NCBI GenBank assembly: GCA_902623495.1
Contig: CACNTW010000002.1
Coordinates: forward strand, 62,001 to 126,000
DNA length: 64,000 nucleotides
From: an uncultured Pelagibacteraceae bacterium
GTDB taxonomy: Bacteria > Pseudomonadota > Alphaproteobacteria > Pelagibacterales > Pelagibacteraceae
Direction of reading: 5' to 3'
Of this stretch, positions 48,483-58,187 are shown piece by piece. Numbering within the stretch: position 1 is the first letter of the stretch; each line of letters begins with the position of its first letter. The position numbers were made by a program, and so were the translations under genes. A model generated the notes under the pieces. The model was not told where the DNA came from. It saw only the letters and a list, made by a program, of their open reading frames with translations, and searched no databases.

Positions 48483-49814
48483 TTATGCTGCTTTCATTTC
48501 ATCTATTACTTTGCCAAATAATGAATTTTGATTACTTTTTTCAATATTAACTCTAATAAGTTTGCCAATATGACTTTCATTACCATCAAAAATTACTGAA
48601 TTTAAATATTTATTTCGTCCGAAATATTTGTTTTGGTTTTTAAGTTTATTTTCCACAAGTACCTCTAAGGTTTTGCCTTCTAAAGATTTATTCAATTCTA
48701 TTTGATTACTAAATAATTTTTCTTGAATAGTTATCAGCCTATTTTTAAGTTTATCTTTATCAGTAATTTCTAATTCGGCAGCCTTTGTTCCTGGTCTTGG
48801 ACTAAAAATAAAAGAAAATGAATTTATAAATTTAATTTTGTTAACTAAATTTATGGTTTCTTTAAAATCATTCTCCGTTTCTCCAGGGTATCCAATAATA
48901 AAGTCACTTGAAAATTTTATATCAGGATTAATTTTGATTAATTTTTCATAAATATTTAAATAATTATTTACAGTATGCTTTCTGTTCATCATTTTTAATA
49001 TTCTATCAGAACCGCTTTGAATTGGTAAATGAACAAAAGGCATTAATTTTTTTGAATTTTTGTAACATTCAATAAGATCATCTGTCATATCTCTTGGATG
49101 AGAAGTAGTATATCTAATTCTACTTATTTCGTTATATTCACTGAGTGAATTGATAAGGTCTGATAGTCGGTACTCTTTGGATCCATCTATATAAGAATAT
49201 GCATTAACGTTTTGGCCAAGAAATGTTATTTCTCTAGATCCGTTCTTTATCAATCTCTCAGCTTCATCAATAATGCTTTTATATGGTCGAGAATATTCTG
49301 GTCCTCTAGTATAAGGTACAACGCAAAAATGACAGAATTTATCACAACCCTCTTGAATCGTTAAGAAAGATGAAACATTGGTATTATTGTTTTTAATATT
49401 ATCGAAGTACCTAAACTTAGAAACTGAATCAAATTCAGTTTCTTCAACTTTATTTTCTTCCTCAAAATTCTTTAAAAGACTATTTATTTTTTGATAAGAT
49501 TGTGGGCCTATAACTAGATCTATATATTTTTCTCTATTGAGCATCTCTGTATTTTCAGCTTGTGCTACGCAACCTGCAACTACCATTATCGGTTTTTTTT
49601 TATTTTTGTATAATTTCTTAACTCTTCCAACCTCATGATAAACTTTATCTTTGGCTTTATCTCTAATATGACAAGTGTTTAATATGTAACAATCGGCATC
49701 ATCTTGATTTTCAGTTTTATTATAACCTATATCTCTGATAGCATCATATATCCTGTTGGAGTCGTACTCATTCATTTGACAACCAAATGTCTTTATAAAA
49801 ACCTTCTTGTGCAT
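48483..49814 (-). CDS. miaB: tRNA-2-methylthio-N6-dimethylallyladenosine synthase MiaB
   Basis: A 443-residue radical-SAM methylthiotransferase modifying A37 of tRNAs. The N-terminal cluster Cys are in FGCQMNEYD, LNTCHIRD and VAGCVAQA, the radical-SAM CxxxCxxC in GCDKFCHFCVVPYTRG, and a C-terminal TRAM domain ends the protein. One base separates it from phoH, and three from fur. Confidence 0.97.
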   Translation of the reverse strand: MHKKVFIKTFGCQMNEYDSNRIYDAIRDIGYNKTENQDDADCYILNTCHIRDKAKDKVYHEVGRVKKLYKNKKKPIMVVAGCVAQAENTEMLNREKYIDLVIGPQSYQKINSLLKNFEEENKVEETEFDSVSKFRYFDNIKNNNTNVSSFLTIQEGCDKFCHFCVVPYTRGPEYSRPYKSIIDEAERLIKNGSREITFLGQNVNAYSYIDGSKEYRLSDLINSLSEYNEISRIRYTTSHPRDMTDDLIECYKNSKKLMPFVHLPIQSGSDRILKMMNRKHTVNNYLNIYEKLIKINPDIKFSSDFIIGYPGETENDFKETINLVNKIKFINSFSFIFSPRPGTKAAELEITDKDKLKNRLITIQEKLFSNQIELNKSLEGKTLEVLVENKLKNQNKYFGRNKYLNSVIFDGNESHIGKLIRVNIEKSNQNSLFGKVIDEMKAA

Positions 49815-49817
49815 GAA

Positions 49818-50237
49818 TTATTTTTTTTTGATCCCGTATAGCTCTAATTTATGATCAACGAGCTTATAGCCATATTTATCAGCGATTTTTTTTTGTAATT
49901 CTTCAATCTCTTCGTCAACAAATTCTATTATTTCACCAGTTTTGATATCAATTAAGTGATTATGATCATCATTTAGCTCATATCTCGCTTTGCCAGACTT
50001 AAAATCATGTTTTGTTAAAATTCCAGCTTCTTCAAAAAGTTTGACTGTTCTATAAACTGTAGCAATACTAATTTTAGAATCTATTTGAGAAACTCTATTG
50101 TATAATTCATCAACATCTGGATGGTCGGACTCTCCATATGTTTCCTTGGACTCGGATATTACTTTAGCAATTATCCTTCTTTGATCTGTAAGTTTCACTC
50201 CATTTTTTTGGCATTTTTCTTCGATCGTTTCTAGCAT
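49818..50237 (-). CDS. fur: Fur/Mur-family metal regulator
   Basis: A 139-residue Fur protein. LTDQRRIIAKVI opens the DNA-binding domain and SIATVYRTVKLFEEAGI is the recognition helix; NDDHNHLIDIKTGEIIEF carries metal-site His. Only one Cys is present, so the C-terminal structural Zn-Cys4 site is absent, as in the alphaproteobacterial Mur/Fur group. It may sense iron or manganese. With Irr it gives two Fur-type regulators in the window, both candidates for the operators near 29.6 kb. Confidence 0.9.
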   Translation of the reverse strand: MLETIEEKCQKNGVKLTDQRRIIAKVISESKETYGESDHPDVDELYNRVSQIDSKISIATVYRTVKLFEEAGILTKHDFKSGKARYELNDDHNHLIDIKTGEIIEFVDEEIEELQKKIADKYGYKLVDHKLELYGIKKK

Positions 50238-50245
50238 AATATATT

Positions 50246-50623
50246 TTAACTCGAGTAAAGGGGTTTAATCAAATTAATATTTGTAAAATTTTTTTTATCG
50301 ATTTTTACTAACTGATCTACACCATTTTCGGTTAAGTGTTCACTTAAAAATCCATATAAATCAATATTTTTTGCAAAGGCAATGCCTTTAGCAATTGCTA
50401 TTGAATTTCTAATACTTGATACTTTGCCAGGACCTTGATTAACAAATATTTCGCTTATTTTATCTAAATTTGAATCGTGTTCATTAAGGAAATTTAAAAT
50501 TAATATCATTATTTTGTCAAAATTTTCTCTACTGTTTATATGAGCGGTAGTATAAGATTCTATGTTAGTAATGAGAGAAAATAAAATTTTATCATCTGCA
50601 GCGTTAATAACTAAAGTATTCAT
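50246..50623 (-). CDS. tsaB: Half-length TsaB-like tRNA threonylcarbamoyladenosine protein
   Basis: An ASKHA-fold protein of only 125 residues; usual TsaB is about 220-230. N-terminal TLVINAADDKILFSLI and central FVNQGPGKVSSIRNSIAIAKGIAFA fit the first TsaB domain, while the second half is missing. The gap to fur is only 8 bases, so this is not an assembly frameshift. TsaB supports TsaD in making t6A on tRNAs, mainly as partner. The gene order tsaB-(rimI)-fur-miaB is alphaproteobacterial, and rimI is missing here. Confidence 0.85.
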   Translation of the reverse strand: MNTLVINAADDKILFSLITNIESYTTAHINSRENFDKIMILILNFLNEHDSNLDKISEIFVNQGPGKVSSIRNSIAIAKGIAFAKNIDLYGFLSEHLTENGVDQLVKIDKKNFTNINLIKPLYSS

Positions 50624-51623
50624 TTTTTTTATTATTTTTTTAAACGTTAAAGCTGAAGTAGTAAATAAAAAATATTTTAAAAATGAACAAGGTATTTTGG
50701 CAATTATGTATCATAGATTTGAAGAAAATAAGTATCCATCAACAAATATAAGATTAAATATATTTAAAAAACATATTAATTTAATAAAAGAAAACAATTT
50801 AAAATTTTATAATCCTGGTGAATTTTCAAAAAATTTTAAAGAAGTTAAGGAACAAAAAAAAATTTTACTAACTATTGACGATGCATTCACATCATTTTAT
50901 GAGAATGCTTGGCCAATTTTAAAAAAAGAAAAAATTCCATTTATTTTATTTGTTTCAACAGAGTCAGTTGGAAATAAAGGATACATGAGTTGGAACCAAA
51001 TAAAAGAAGTAGAAAAAGAAAACTTTGCATACATTGGTAATCATTCACATTCACACGATTATTTAACTAAATTTACTTTTCAAAAGTTTGTGGAAGATAT
51101 TGAGAAATCAATTAAAATATTTAACGATAAGTTAGGTTATAATCCAAGTTTTTTTTCATATCCCTTTGGCGAGTATAACTTAGAACAGAAAAATTATATT
51201 TCAAATAAATTTGAATTTGCATTTGGACAACATTCAGGTGTTATTGATTTAAACAAAGATAGATATGAACTACCAAGATTCCCTATAAACGAAAAATATG
51301 GTGAAGTAAAAAGATTTAAAGAGGTAATTTCTTATTTGCCACTTCAGTATAAAATTATTAAACCTGAAAACAAATTTATGAATAATGGAGAAAACCCACC
51401 CAAAATGACGATAGAATTTTTTAAAGATCAAAAGAATTTAGAAAATATTAATTGTTTTTCAAATGAAGGTTCAAAATGGAGAAAAACAAAAATTATCTTA
51501 ATTGATAATATATTAAATATTGATTTTGCAGAAAAATTTATTGAGAGAAGAGGTAGAATTAATTGCTCTTTAAAAGATAAAAATGGGTGGAGATTTTCAG
51601 GTTTCCAATTTGTTCAAAATTAA
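50571..51623 (+). CDS. Polysaccharide deacetylase family protein, exported
   Basis: A 350-residue exported NodB-like protein. The metal motif TIDDAFTSFYENAWPIL has the Asp pair and GNHSHSHDYL the His pair; FFSYPFGEYN is motif 3. A Sec signal (VFIFFIIFLNVKA) follows an n-region of about 15 residues. The start is uncertain: ATGs at 50562 and 50571 both lie antisense to the tsaB start by 50-60 bases, and no in-frame start lies between them and the hydrophobic core. It may act on cell-wall or capsule sugars. The C-terminus has a domain of about 90 residues I cannot name. Confidence 0.82.
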   Translation: MRENKILSSAALITKVFIFFIIFLNVKAEVVNKKYFKNEQGILAIMYHRFEENKYPSTNIRLNIFKKHINLIKENNLKFYNPGEFSKNFKEVKEQKKILLTIDDAFTSFYENAWPILKKEKIPFILFVSTESVGNKGYMSWNQIKEVEKENFAYIGNHSHSHDYLTKFTFQKFVEDIEKSIKIFNDKLGYNPSFFSYPFGEYNLEQKNYISNKFEFAFGQHSGVIDLNKDRYELPRFPINEKYGEVKRFKEVISYLPLQYKIIKPENKFMNNGENPPKMTIEFFKDQKNLENINCFSNEGSKWRKTKIILIDNILNIDFAEKFIERRGRINCSLKDKNGWRFSGFQFVQN

Positions 51624-52711
51624 ATTAATTTTTTTGTCTTATTGCTTGTAGGCATTACATTTACATCATCAAAATCCGTAAGAGAATTTTGCTTTATGAT
51701 TTTTTTTAACACATCAATATATTGATGCCCAGTCTCCGCGTATTTATCTAAATAATTTACCAACTTTAAACTGTCTAATTTTTCATCGTTGTCTCTTTGA
51801 ATTGCTCTTTCTTTTCTAAATTCGATATAGCTGCTGTGAGTATTTAAATTTCGTTGATATGCTCTCACTGATGCTTTAAGAACTGCAAACTTTGCAACTT
51901 TGTGTTTTGCATCTTTATCTACACCTGCTGGTCTTATTCCTTCTCCACTCCAAGTCCATTGTCCAAATAATGCATTACCCTCTAGAGCAAATCTCGATGT
52001 CCCCCATCCAGTTTCTTTGGCAGCTTGAGCAAGTGCTAAAGAGACAGGTATTTCATCCATTCTAACTTTCAGAGAATAAAAATCTCCATCTCTTAAACCG
52101 TATTGTTTAAATTTTTCTTTTAACCAACTCTTTTCTTTTTGTGTGTTAATATTTTTAGCTAATATTCTAAATAATTCTTTTCTATCGAGTCGAATTTTAG
52201 CGTTTTCTTCTACGATTAACGGCAAAACTATTTGAATAAATAGTCTCTTTCTCTTTTTTGAACTCTCAATACTTTTAATCTCTTTTGGAAGGTGATCAAT
52301 TTTGTTACCTATATTTACCAACTTAGTCTCTCGAACTCTTTCAAGATTATAATTTGTATCTTTAAACAATTGTTCAATTGTTCTTGCATCAAATCTAATT
52401 GAATTTTGACCCTCTTCATCTGTACTAAAAAAATCAATATCAGCAAAAATATTTTTTAAACTCAGTTTATTTGTTTTAGATTCAGTTTCTCCATCTAGCA
52501 CTTTTTTTCTTTTTTCTAATTCTTGGTCAAAATTTACACCAGCATTTGAAATTATAGATTTTTTGAAATTTATATTTTTATCTAAAAAATTGTTTACGGT
52601 TGGTAAAGAAAAGAATGAAAATATTACAAAAATACTAATTGCAGAAAATCTAAATATATTATTTTTCTTTTGTTTAAGTTTAATATTTTTATTTTTTGTA
52701 CTTCTCACCAT
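51620..52711 (-). CDS. Bax-type glucosaminidase-domain protein
   Basis: A 363-residue membrane-anchored protein with an N-terminal hydrophobic helix (SAISIFVIFSFFSLP) and a C-terminal glucosaminidase domain of the Bax family: IPVSLALAQAAKETGWGTSRFA with the catalytic Glu, then NALFGQWTW and DVLKKI. It should cut peptidoglycan glycan strands near the membrane. I chose the ATG at 52711, over a TTG three codons earlier. It overlaps the deacetylase stop by four bases in convergent direction. Confidence 0.88.
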   Translation of the reverse strand: MVRSTKNKNIKLKQKKNNIFRFSAISIFVIFSFFSLPTVNNFLDKNINFKKSIISNAGVNFDQELEKRKKVLDGETESKTNKLSLKNIFADIDFFSTDEEGQNSIRFDARTIEQLFKDTNYNLERVRETKLVNIGNKIDHLPKEIKSIESSKKRKRLFIQIVLPLIVEENAKIRLDRKELFRILAKNINTQKEKSWLKEKFKQYGLRDGDFYSLKVRMDEIPVSLALAQAAKETGWGTSRFALEGNALFGQWTWSGEGIRPAGVDKDAKHKVAKFAVLKASVRAYQRNLNTHSSYIEFRKERAIQRDNDEKLDSLKLVNYLDKYAETGHQYIDVLKKIIKQNSLTDFDDVNVMPTSNKTKKLI

Positions 52712-52739
52712 TAATTTCAATATAATTATTATTAATTAA

Positions 52740-53285
52740 TTATACAGCTAAAACTTCTTTAACTTCAGGAATATAATGACAAAGTAAGTTTTCTACACCC
52801 TTTTTTAAAGTAAGAGTTGAAGACGGACATCCTGAGCAGCTGCCTTTTAATATAACTTTAACTTTTCCATCCTTGAATTCTTGAAATTTTATATCTCCAC
52901 CATCTCTTGCAACAGCAGGTCTGATTTTAGAATCTAAAATACTTATAATTTTTTTTTCAATTTCTGAGTAATTTTTGTTTTGATCTTCTTCATTATTTTT
53001 TTTATCGATAATGCACGTATTGCCATTTGCATAATGCTCATTGACATAAGAAATAACAATATGCTGAATATCTTCCCATTTTTTATTCTCTTCTTTATTT
53101 ATAGAAAAGAAATCTTCCCCTAAAAATACTCCAGTCACTCCATTTATTTGTAATAAATTCTTGATCAATAAATTGTTTGTATCTTCCTGATTTAGAACTT
53201 CTAAAGGACCATCATTAGATACCTTTCTTCCTGGTAAAAACTTTAATGAGTTTGGATTTGGTGTATTTTCAGTTTGTATAAACAT
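52740..53285 (-). CDS. NfuA/NifU-like iron-sulfur carrier
   Basis: A 181-residue Fe-S scaffold or carrier. The N-terminal Nfu_N domain opens MFIQTENTPNPNSLKFLPG. The C-terminal NifU domain has the CxxC in GSCSGCPSSTLTLKKG, which binds a [4Fe-4S] cluster between two subunits. It would deliver clusters to enzymes such as the nearby MiaB. It follows trpS by 37 bases. Confidence 0.93.
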   Translation of the reverse strand: MFIQTENTPNPNSLKFLPGRKVSNDGPLEVLNQEDTNNLLIKNLLQINGVTGVFLGEDFFSINKEENKKWEDIQHIVISYVNEHYANGNTCIIDKKNNEEDQNKNYSEIEKKIISILDSKIRPAVARDGGDIKFQEFKDGKVKVILKGSCSGCPSSTLTLKKGVENLLCHYIPEVKEVLAV

Positions 53286-53322
53286 AGGTTTTATATAGTG
53301 TTTATTTCAAAATATTAAATGA

Positions 53323-54324
53323 TTAAAAACCAACTATTTCTTTTATCTTTTTAACTTTTTTAGAAGAGATATCCTGAGCTTTTGCTGCACCATCCTCTAA
53401 AATTTGATCTATATAATTTTTGTCTGACAATAATTTTTGTATTTCTTTTGATATAGGTGAGAGTTTAGTCGCAATTATTTCAGATAGTTTATTTTTTAAA
53501 TCAGAAAAATTTTTTCCCTCAAATTCATTTAATGTATCGGTAATATTTTGATCACTTAAGCTAGAGTAAATACCCATCAAGTTTTCTGCTTCGGGTCTAC
53601 CTTTAAGTCCAACCTCATTTCCAGGTAAAGTATCATTATCTGTTTTTGCTTTTTTTATTTTGTTAATGATTTGATCCTCAGAATCTGTTAAATTGATCCT
53701 ACTTCCTTCAGCAATATCTGACTTACTCATTTTTTTTGTACCATCCTTCAAGCTCATTATTCTTGAAAAATTTTTTTGTATAAGAGGCTCTGGAGGTCTT
53801 AGAAAATCTGGGCATTTATATTCGTTATTAAATTTTTGAGCTATATCTCTACAGAGTTCTAGATGCTGTTTTTGATCATCTCCAACTGGCACATGAGTGG
53901 CATCATACAAAAGAATATCGGACGCCATCAAAACCGGATAGATGTATAAACCAACGCTAGCTTTTTCCTTATCTTTACCAGCTTTTTCTTTGAATTGTGT
54001 CATTCTATTGAGCCATCCCATTCTAGCAACACATCCTAAAATCCAAGATCCCTCGGAGTGTGCGGGAACTAAAGATTGATTAAATATTATACTATTTTTT
54101 GGATCAATACCGCTTGCGATAAATGCTGCTGCTGTCTCTCTAATATTATTTTTTAATTCTAGCGGGTCTTGCATTACAGTAATTGCATGAAGATCCACGA
54201 CGCAAAAAATACAATTGTTTTCTTTATTATTTTGTAAATCCACAAAATTTTTTATTGCACCAATATAATTACCAAGATGCAAGTTTCCTGTTGGTTGTAC
54301 TCCAGAAAAAATTTTTTTAGACAT
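53323..54324 (-). CDS. trpS: Tryptophanyl-tRNA synthetase
   Basis: A class I aminoacyl-tRNA synthetase of 333 residues. The HIGH-like motif is in [13 protein letters not shown] and the KMSKS loop is KKMSKSD. Length is normal. Its start is three bases after the murJ stop, so they are one operon. The universal stress gene that follows trpS in other alphaproteobacteria is absent. Confidence 0.97.
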   Translation of the reverse strand: MSKKIFSGVQPTGNLHLGNYIGAIKNFVDLQNNKENNCIFCVVDLHAITVMQDPLELKNNIRETAAAFIASGIDPKNSIIFNQSLVPAHSEGSWILGCVARMGWLNRMTQFKEKAGKDKEKASVGLYIYPVLMASDILLYDATHVPVGDDQKQHLELCRDIAQKFNNEYKCPDFLRPPEPLIQKNFSRIMSLKDGTKKMSKSDIAEGSRINLTDSEDQIINKIKKAKTDNDTLPGNEVGLKGRPEAENLMGIYSSLSDQNITDTLNEFEGKNFSDLKNKLSEIIATKLSPISKEIQKLLSDKNYIDQILEDGAAKAQDISSKKVKKIKEIVGF

Positions 54325-54327
54325 AAT

Positions 54328-55854
54328 TTAATACTTTAATTTAATATCAGATATTTTAAAGGCCTTAATGAGTATTGAAATTAACAAATAAAAAGCAAAA
54401 GTTAAAAGAACTAATAATATAATTGCTAAAAATTTATAACTATTTGTAAATATAAAATAATTATTAAAATAATTTATTAAAATTTTAAATAATCCCAAGC
54501 AAATTAAATTTACAGTAAATATTTTAAATAGCTGTATAAAAAATGTATTGTTGAAATTAAAGTAATTTTTATTTAGAACAAATACCATTAGTAATAATCC
54601 ATTCAACCAAGAAGAAATACTAGTTGCTATAGGAATTATAATAAACCCAATTTTACTGAATAAAGATAAACTAATAACAATATTTAAAATTACAGAAATC
54701 AATGAAAAGTAAAAAGGTGTTTTAGTATCATTTCTTGCAAATATAAAACTTGAAAATATTTTTATCATCGAGAATGCAGGCAGACCCAATGCAAAATAAA
54801 ATAGTGCATTAGCTGAATTTTTAACGCTTTCTTCATTAAAAGATCCATACCCAAAAAGCGCAGAAACAATTTCTTCAGAAGCAAGAAGTAATGCTAGAGT
54901 AGCAGGAAGACTTAAAAATAAACTTAATTCTAATGATTTATTTTGTAAAATTGCCAATTTTATTTTGTCTTTACTTTTAACATATCTAGTTAAGTTAGGT
55001 AAAATAATTATACCAATTGCAATCCCTGCTATCGCTAAGTTTATCTGATATATTCTATCCGCATAATACAAATATGATACTGCACTTGCTTGGAAAGAAG
55101 CAATTATAGTTCCAACTAATATATTTATTTGGGTAACCCCAGATGAAAATATGCTTGGCAAAAGTTTCCGAAAAAAAAATTTTATTTTTTTATCTATTTG
55201 GAAATTGAAGTTAAAATCAGGATAAAAATATTTTCTAGTAAAAATAATTAAAAATATAAATTGTATAATCCCTGCAAATGTTACGCCATAACTTAGATAG
55301 TAAACTAAATCTGAATCATTTTTTATAATTAGGAAACATATTATTAATATTATATTTAAAAAAAGTGGAGCGGCGGCAGCGGCGGCAAATTTGTTATGTG
55401 AATTTAAAATTGCTGAAAAGAAAGATGCCATACTTATAAAAAATAAGAATGGAAAAGTAATTCTAGTTAAATCAACAGCTAACTTGAACTTTTCATCTAA
55501 ATCTGAGAAACCAGGAGCGATCAATTTTATAAAGCTCGGCATAAAAATCTCTATTAATATTGTTAGACTTAAAAGTGCTAAGACCAATAAATTAAATACT
55601 GAGTTTGCAAATTTCTGAGCTTTTTTTTTTCTAGATAAAAGTTCTGACGTGTAAGATGGAACAAATGCTGCATTAAATGTGCCTTCAGCAAATAATCTTC
55701 TAAAGGTATTTGGTATTCTAAATGCTACAAAGAATGCATCAGCTATTGGTCCCGAACCAAGATAAATAGCAATAAAAAAGTCTCTAATGTATCCTAAAAT
55801 TCTGCTCAGTATAACAAAAATACTGAATGTGCCTGTTGACTTAATTAAATTCAT
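54328..55854 (-). CDS. murJ: Lipid II flippase MurJ
   Basis: A 508-residue multi-helix membrane protein (about 14 helices) that moves lipid II across the inner membrane for peptidoglycan synthesis. The opening FSIFVILSRILGYIRD with FRRLFAEGTFNAAFVP is the MviN/MurJ signature. It heads the long murJ-trpS-... series and diverges from maeB across 44 bases. Confidence 0.95.
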   Translation of the reverse strand: MNLIKSTGTFSIFVILSRILGYIRDFFIAIYLGSGPIADAFFVAFRIPNTFRRLFAEGTFNAAFVPSYTSELLSRKKKAQKFANSVFNLLVLALLSLTILIEIFMPSFIKLIAPGFSDLDEKFKLAVDLTRITFPFLFFISMASFFSAILNSHNKFAAAAAAPLFLNIILIICFLIIKNDSDLVYYLSYGVTFAGIIQFIFLIIFTRKYFYPDFNFNFQIDKKIKFFFRKLLPSIFSSGVTQINILVGTIIASFQASAVSYLYYADRIYQINLAIAGIAIGIIILPNLTRYVKSKDKIKLAILQNKSLELSLFLSLPATLALLLASEEIVSALFGYGSFNEESVKNSANALFYFALGLPAFSMIKIFSSFIFARNDTKTPFYFSLISVILNIVISLSLFSKIGFIIIPIATSISSWLNGLLLMVFVLNKNYFNFNNTFFIQLFKIFTVNLICLGLFKILINYFNNYFIFTNSYKFLAIILLVLLTFAFYLLISILIKAFKISDIKLKY

Positions 55855-55898
55855 AAATCATATTAGTAGCTTAATCCTTTTGTATATCTAAACAAACA

Positions 55899-58187
55899 AT
55901 GAAAAAAAACAAAATTGAACATTATTCTGATAAAGAAGCTCTAGATTTTCATACTAATGATAAATCTGGCAAAATAGAGATCGTTTCATCTAAACCTGTA
56001 ACTACAAAAAGAGACTTGGCACTAGCTTATTCACCTGGTGTTGCAGCTCCTGTAAAAGCAATAGCAGATAATCCTGAGTTAGCATATGAATATACTACTA
56101 AAGGAAACTTAGTTGCAGTAATTAGTAATGGATCAGCAATATTAGGACTAGGAAATTTGGGTGCGATAGCATCAAAACCAGTGATGGAAGGTAAAGCTGT
56201 TCTATTTAAAAGATTTGCAGATATTGACTCTATAGATTTAGAAATAGACACAGAGGATACAAAAGAAATAATTAATTCCATAAAGCATATAGCAAAAAGT
56301 TTTGGTGGTATAAATCTTGAAGACATTGCGGCCCCAAACTGTTTTATAATTGAAGAAGAATTAAAAAAAATTTTAGATATTCCTGTATTTCATGACGATC
56401 AACATGGTACAGCGATTATAACAACAGCTGCATTAATTAACGCTGTAGATATTGCAAAGAAGAACATTAAAAAAATCAAAATAGTGATTAATGGTGCAGG
56501 TGCTGCAGCTATGGCATGCGCAAAATTATTTAGAAGCACTGGTATTCCAAAAAATAATATCAAAATGTTGGATACAAAAGGTGTAATAAGTAAAAATAGA
56601 AAAGATATTAATTCTTGGAAGAAAGAGTTTGCATTAGAAACAAATGATAAAAGTTTAGATGATGCGATGAGGAATGCAGATGTATTTTTAGGTTTATCCG
56701 CCGCAGGTGTTGTTAAAAAGAGTATGATTAAAAAAATGGCGAAAAATCCAATTATATTTGCTTGCGCAAATCCAGATCCTGAAATTAAACCAGAAGATAT
56801 TGAAGAAGTGAGAAATGATGCAATTATAGCAACGGGTAGATCCGATTATCCAAACCAAGTAAATAATTTAATTGGGTTTCCTTATATATTTAGGGGAGCA
56901 TTAGATGTTAGAGCAAAAACTATTAATGAAGAAATGAAAGTTGCAGCCGCTAATGCTATTGCCTCACTTGCTAGGGAATTTGTGCCAGATGAAGTTGCAG
57001 CTGCAATGGGTGGTGAAAGACCTAATTATGGAAAAGAGTATATTATTCCATCTACTTTTGACCCAAGGTTAATAAGCGTAATACCAGTCGCAGTAGCAAA
57101 AGCTGCTATAAAATCTGGTGTAGCTAGAAAAAAAATAGAAAATTTTGATCAGTATTCTGAACATCTAAAACAAAGGCTTGATCCATCTGTAACAATTATG
57201 CAAGGGATAAATAATCAAATTAAAAAAACAAACAAAAAAGTTGTATTTGCCGATGGTGAAGATGAAAATACTTTGAAGGCTGCAATAGCATTTAAAAATA
57301 GTGGACTGGGCACGCCAATTTTAGTTGCTAAAGAAAAAGTGGTTAAAGAAAAACTAAAAGAGATTGGTTACGGAGAAAACTTTGATATTCAAATTGTAAA
57401 CTCTACTTTGAGCGACAAACGAAAAAAATATGTGAATTACTTATTTAAAAAACTCCAAAGAACAGAAGGATTGCTTGAAAGAGATTGTGATAAAATGGTT
57501 AGAAATGACAGAGTTATATGGGGTTCTTGCATGGTTGCATGTGGTGATGCTGATGCAATGGTAACTGGAAATTCAAGAAGGTATGGACAATCTCTTGATA
57601 AAGTAAAAAAAGTTATCGATGCTAGACCGGGAGAAATTATGTTTGGATTGAACATGATTGTAAATAAAGGAAAAACAGTTTTTATTGCGGATACAAGTGT
57701 TCACGAGTATCCAACATCTGAACAACTTTCTGAAATAGCCATTTCTGCATCCAGAGTAGCAAAATTATTCGGTTTTGATCCAAAAGTTGCTTTTCTTTCA
57801 CACTCAACCTTTGGCCAACCAATTACAACTAGAACTAAACATATAAGAGATGCAGTAGAAATTTTAAAAAATAAAAAGGTTAACTTTAAGTTTGATGGAG
57901 ATATGCAGCCTGATGTAGCCTTAAGTGATGAATATAAAGACCTTTATCCATTCTCTGAAATTGTTGGTAATGCAAATATATTGATTATGCCTGGACAACA
58001 TAGTGCTGCCATAACTTATAAAATAATGAAAACTTTAGGTGGTGCAAAAGTAATTGGACCACTGTTGATCGGTTTAGGTCAAGCGATTGAAATTGCACCA
58101 TTAAGATCATCAACATCTGACATATTAAATTTAGCATCTGTTGCAGCATATTCAGCAGGCGTGATTAATTACAAAAAACCAAATTAG
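55899..58187 (+). CDS. maeB: NADP-dependent malic enzyme (MaeB), fused to a phosphotransacetylase-like domain
   Basis: A 762-residue enzyme decarboxylating malate to pyruvate. The malic part (about 1-430) has AYSPGVAAP, FHDDQHGTAI and GAGAAAMACAKLF for the dinucleotide. The phosphotransacetylase-like C-terminal half (from about 430) contains GDADAMVTGNSRR and MPGQHSAAITYK; in MaeB it usually regulates rather than catalyses. Start ATG has an A-rich leader. It overlaps the BON lipoprotein gene by four bases in convergent direction. Confidence 0.96.
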   Translation: MKKNKIEHYSDKEALDFHTNDKSGKIEIVSSKPVTTKRDLALAYSPGVAAPVKAIADNPELAYEYTTKGNLVAVISNGSAILGLGNLGAIASKPVMEGKAVLFKRFADIDSIDLEIDTEDTKEIINSIKHIAKSFGGINLEDIAAPNCFIIEEELKKILDIPVFHDDQHGTAIITTAALINAVDIAKKNIKKIKIVINGAGAAAMACAKLFRSTGIPKNNIKMLDTKGVISKNRKDINSWKKEFALETNDKSLDDAMRNADVFLGLSAAGVVKKSMIKKMAKNPIIFACANPDPEIKPEDIEEVRNDAIIATGRSDYPNQVNNLIGFPYIFRGALDVRAKTINEEMKVAAANAIASLAREFVPDEVAAAMGGERPNYGKEYIIPSTFDPRLISVIPVAVAKAAIKSGVARKKIENFDQYSEHLKQRLDPSVTIMQGINNQIKKTNKKVVFADGEDENTLKAAIAFKNSGLGTPILVAKEKVVKEKLKEIGYGENFDIQIVNSTLSDKRKKYVNYLFKKLQRTEGLLERDCDKMVRNDRVIWGSCMVACGDADAMVTGNSRRYGQSLDKVKKVIDARPGEIMFGLNMIVNKGKTVFIADTSVHEYPTSEQLSEIAISASRVAKLFGFDPKVAFLSHSTFGQPITTRTKHIRDAVEILKNKKVNFKFDGDMQPDVALSDEYKDLYPFSEIVGNANILIMPGQHSAAITYKIMKTLGGAKVIGPLLIGLGQAIEIAPLRSSTSDILNLASVAAYSAGVINYKKPN

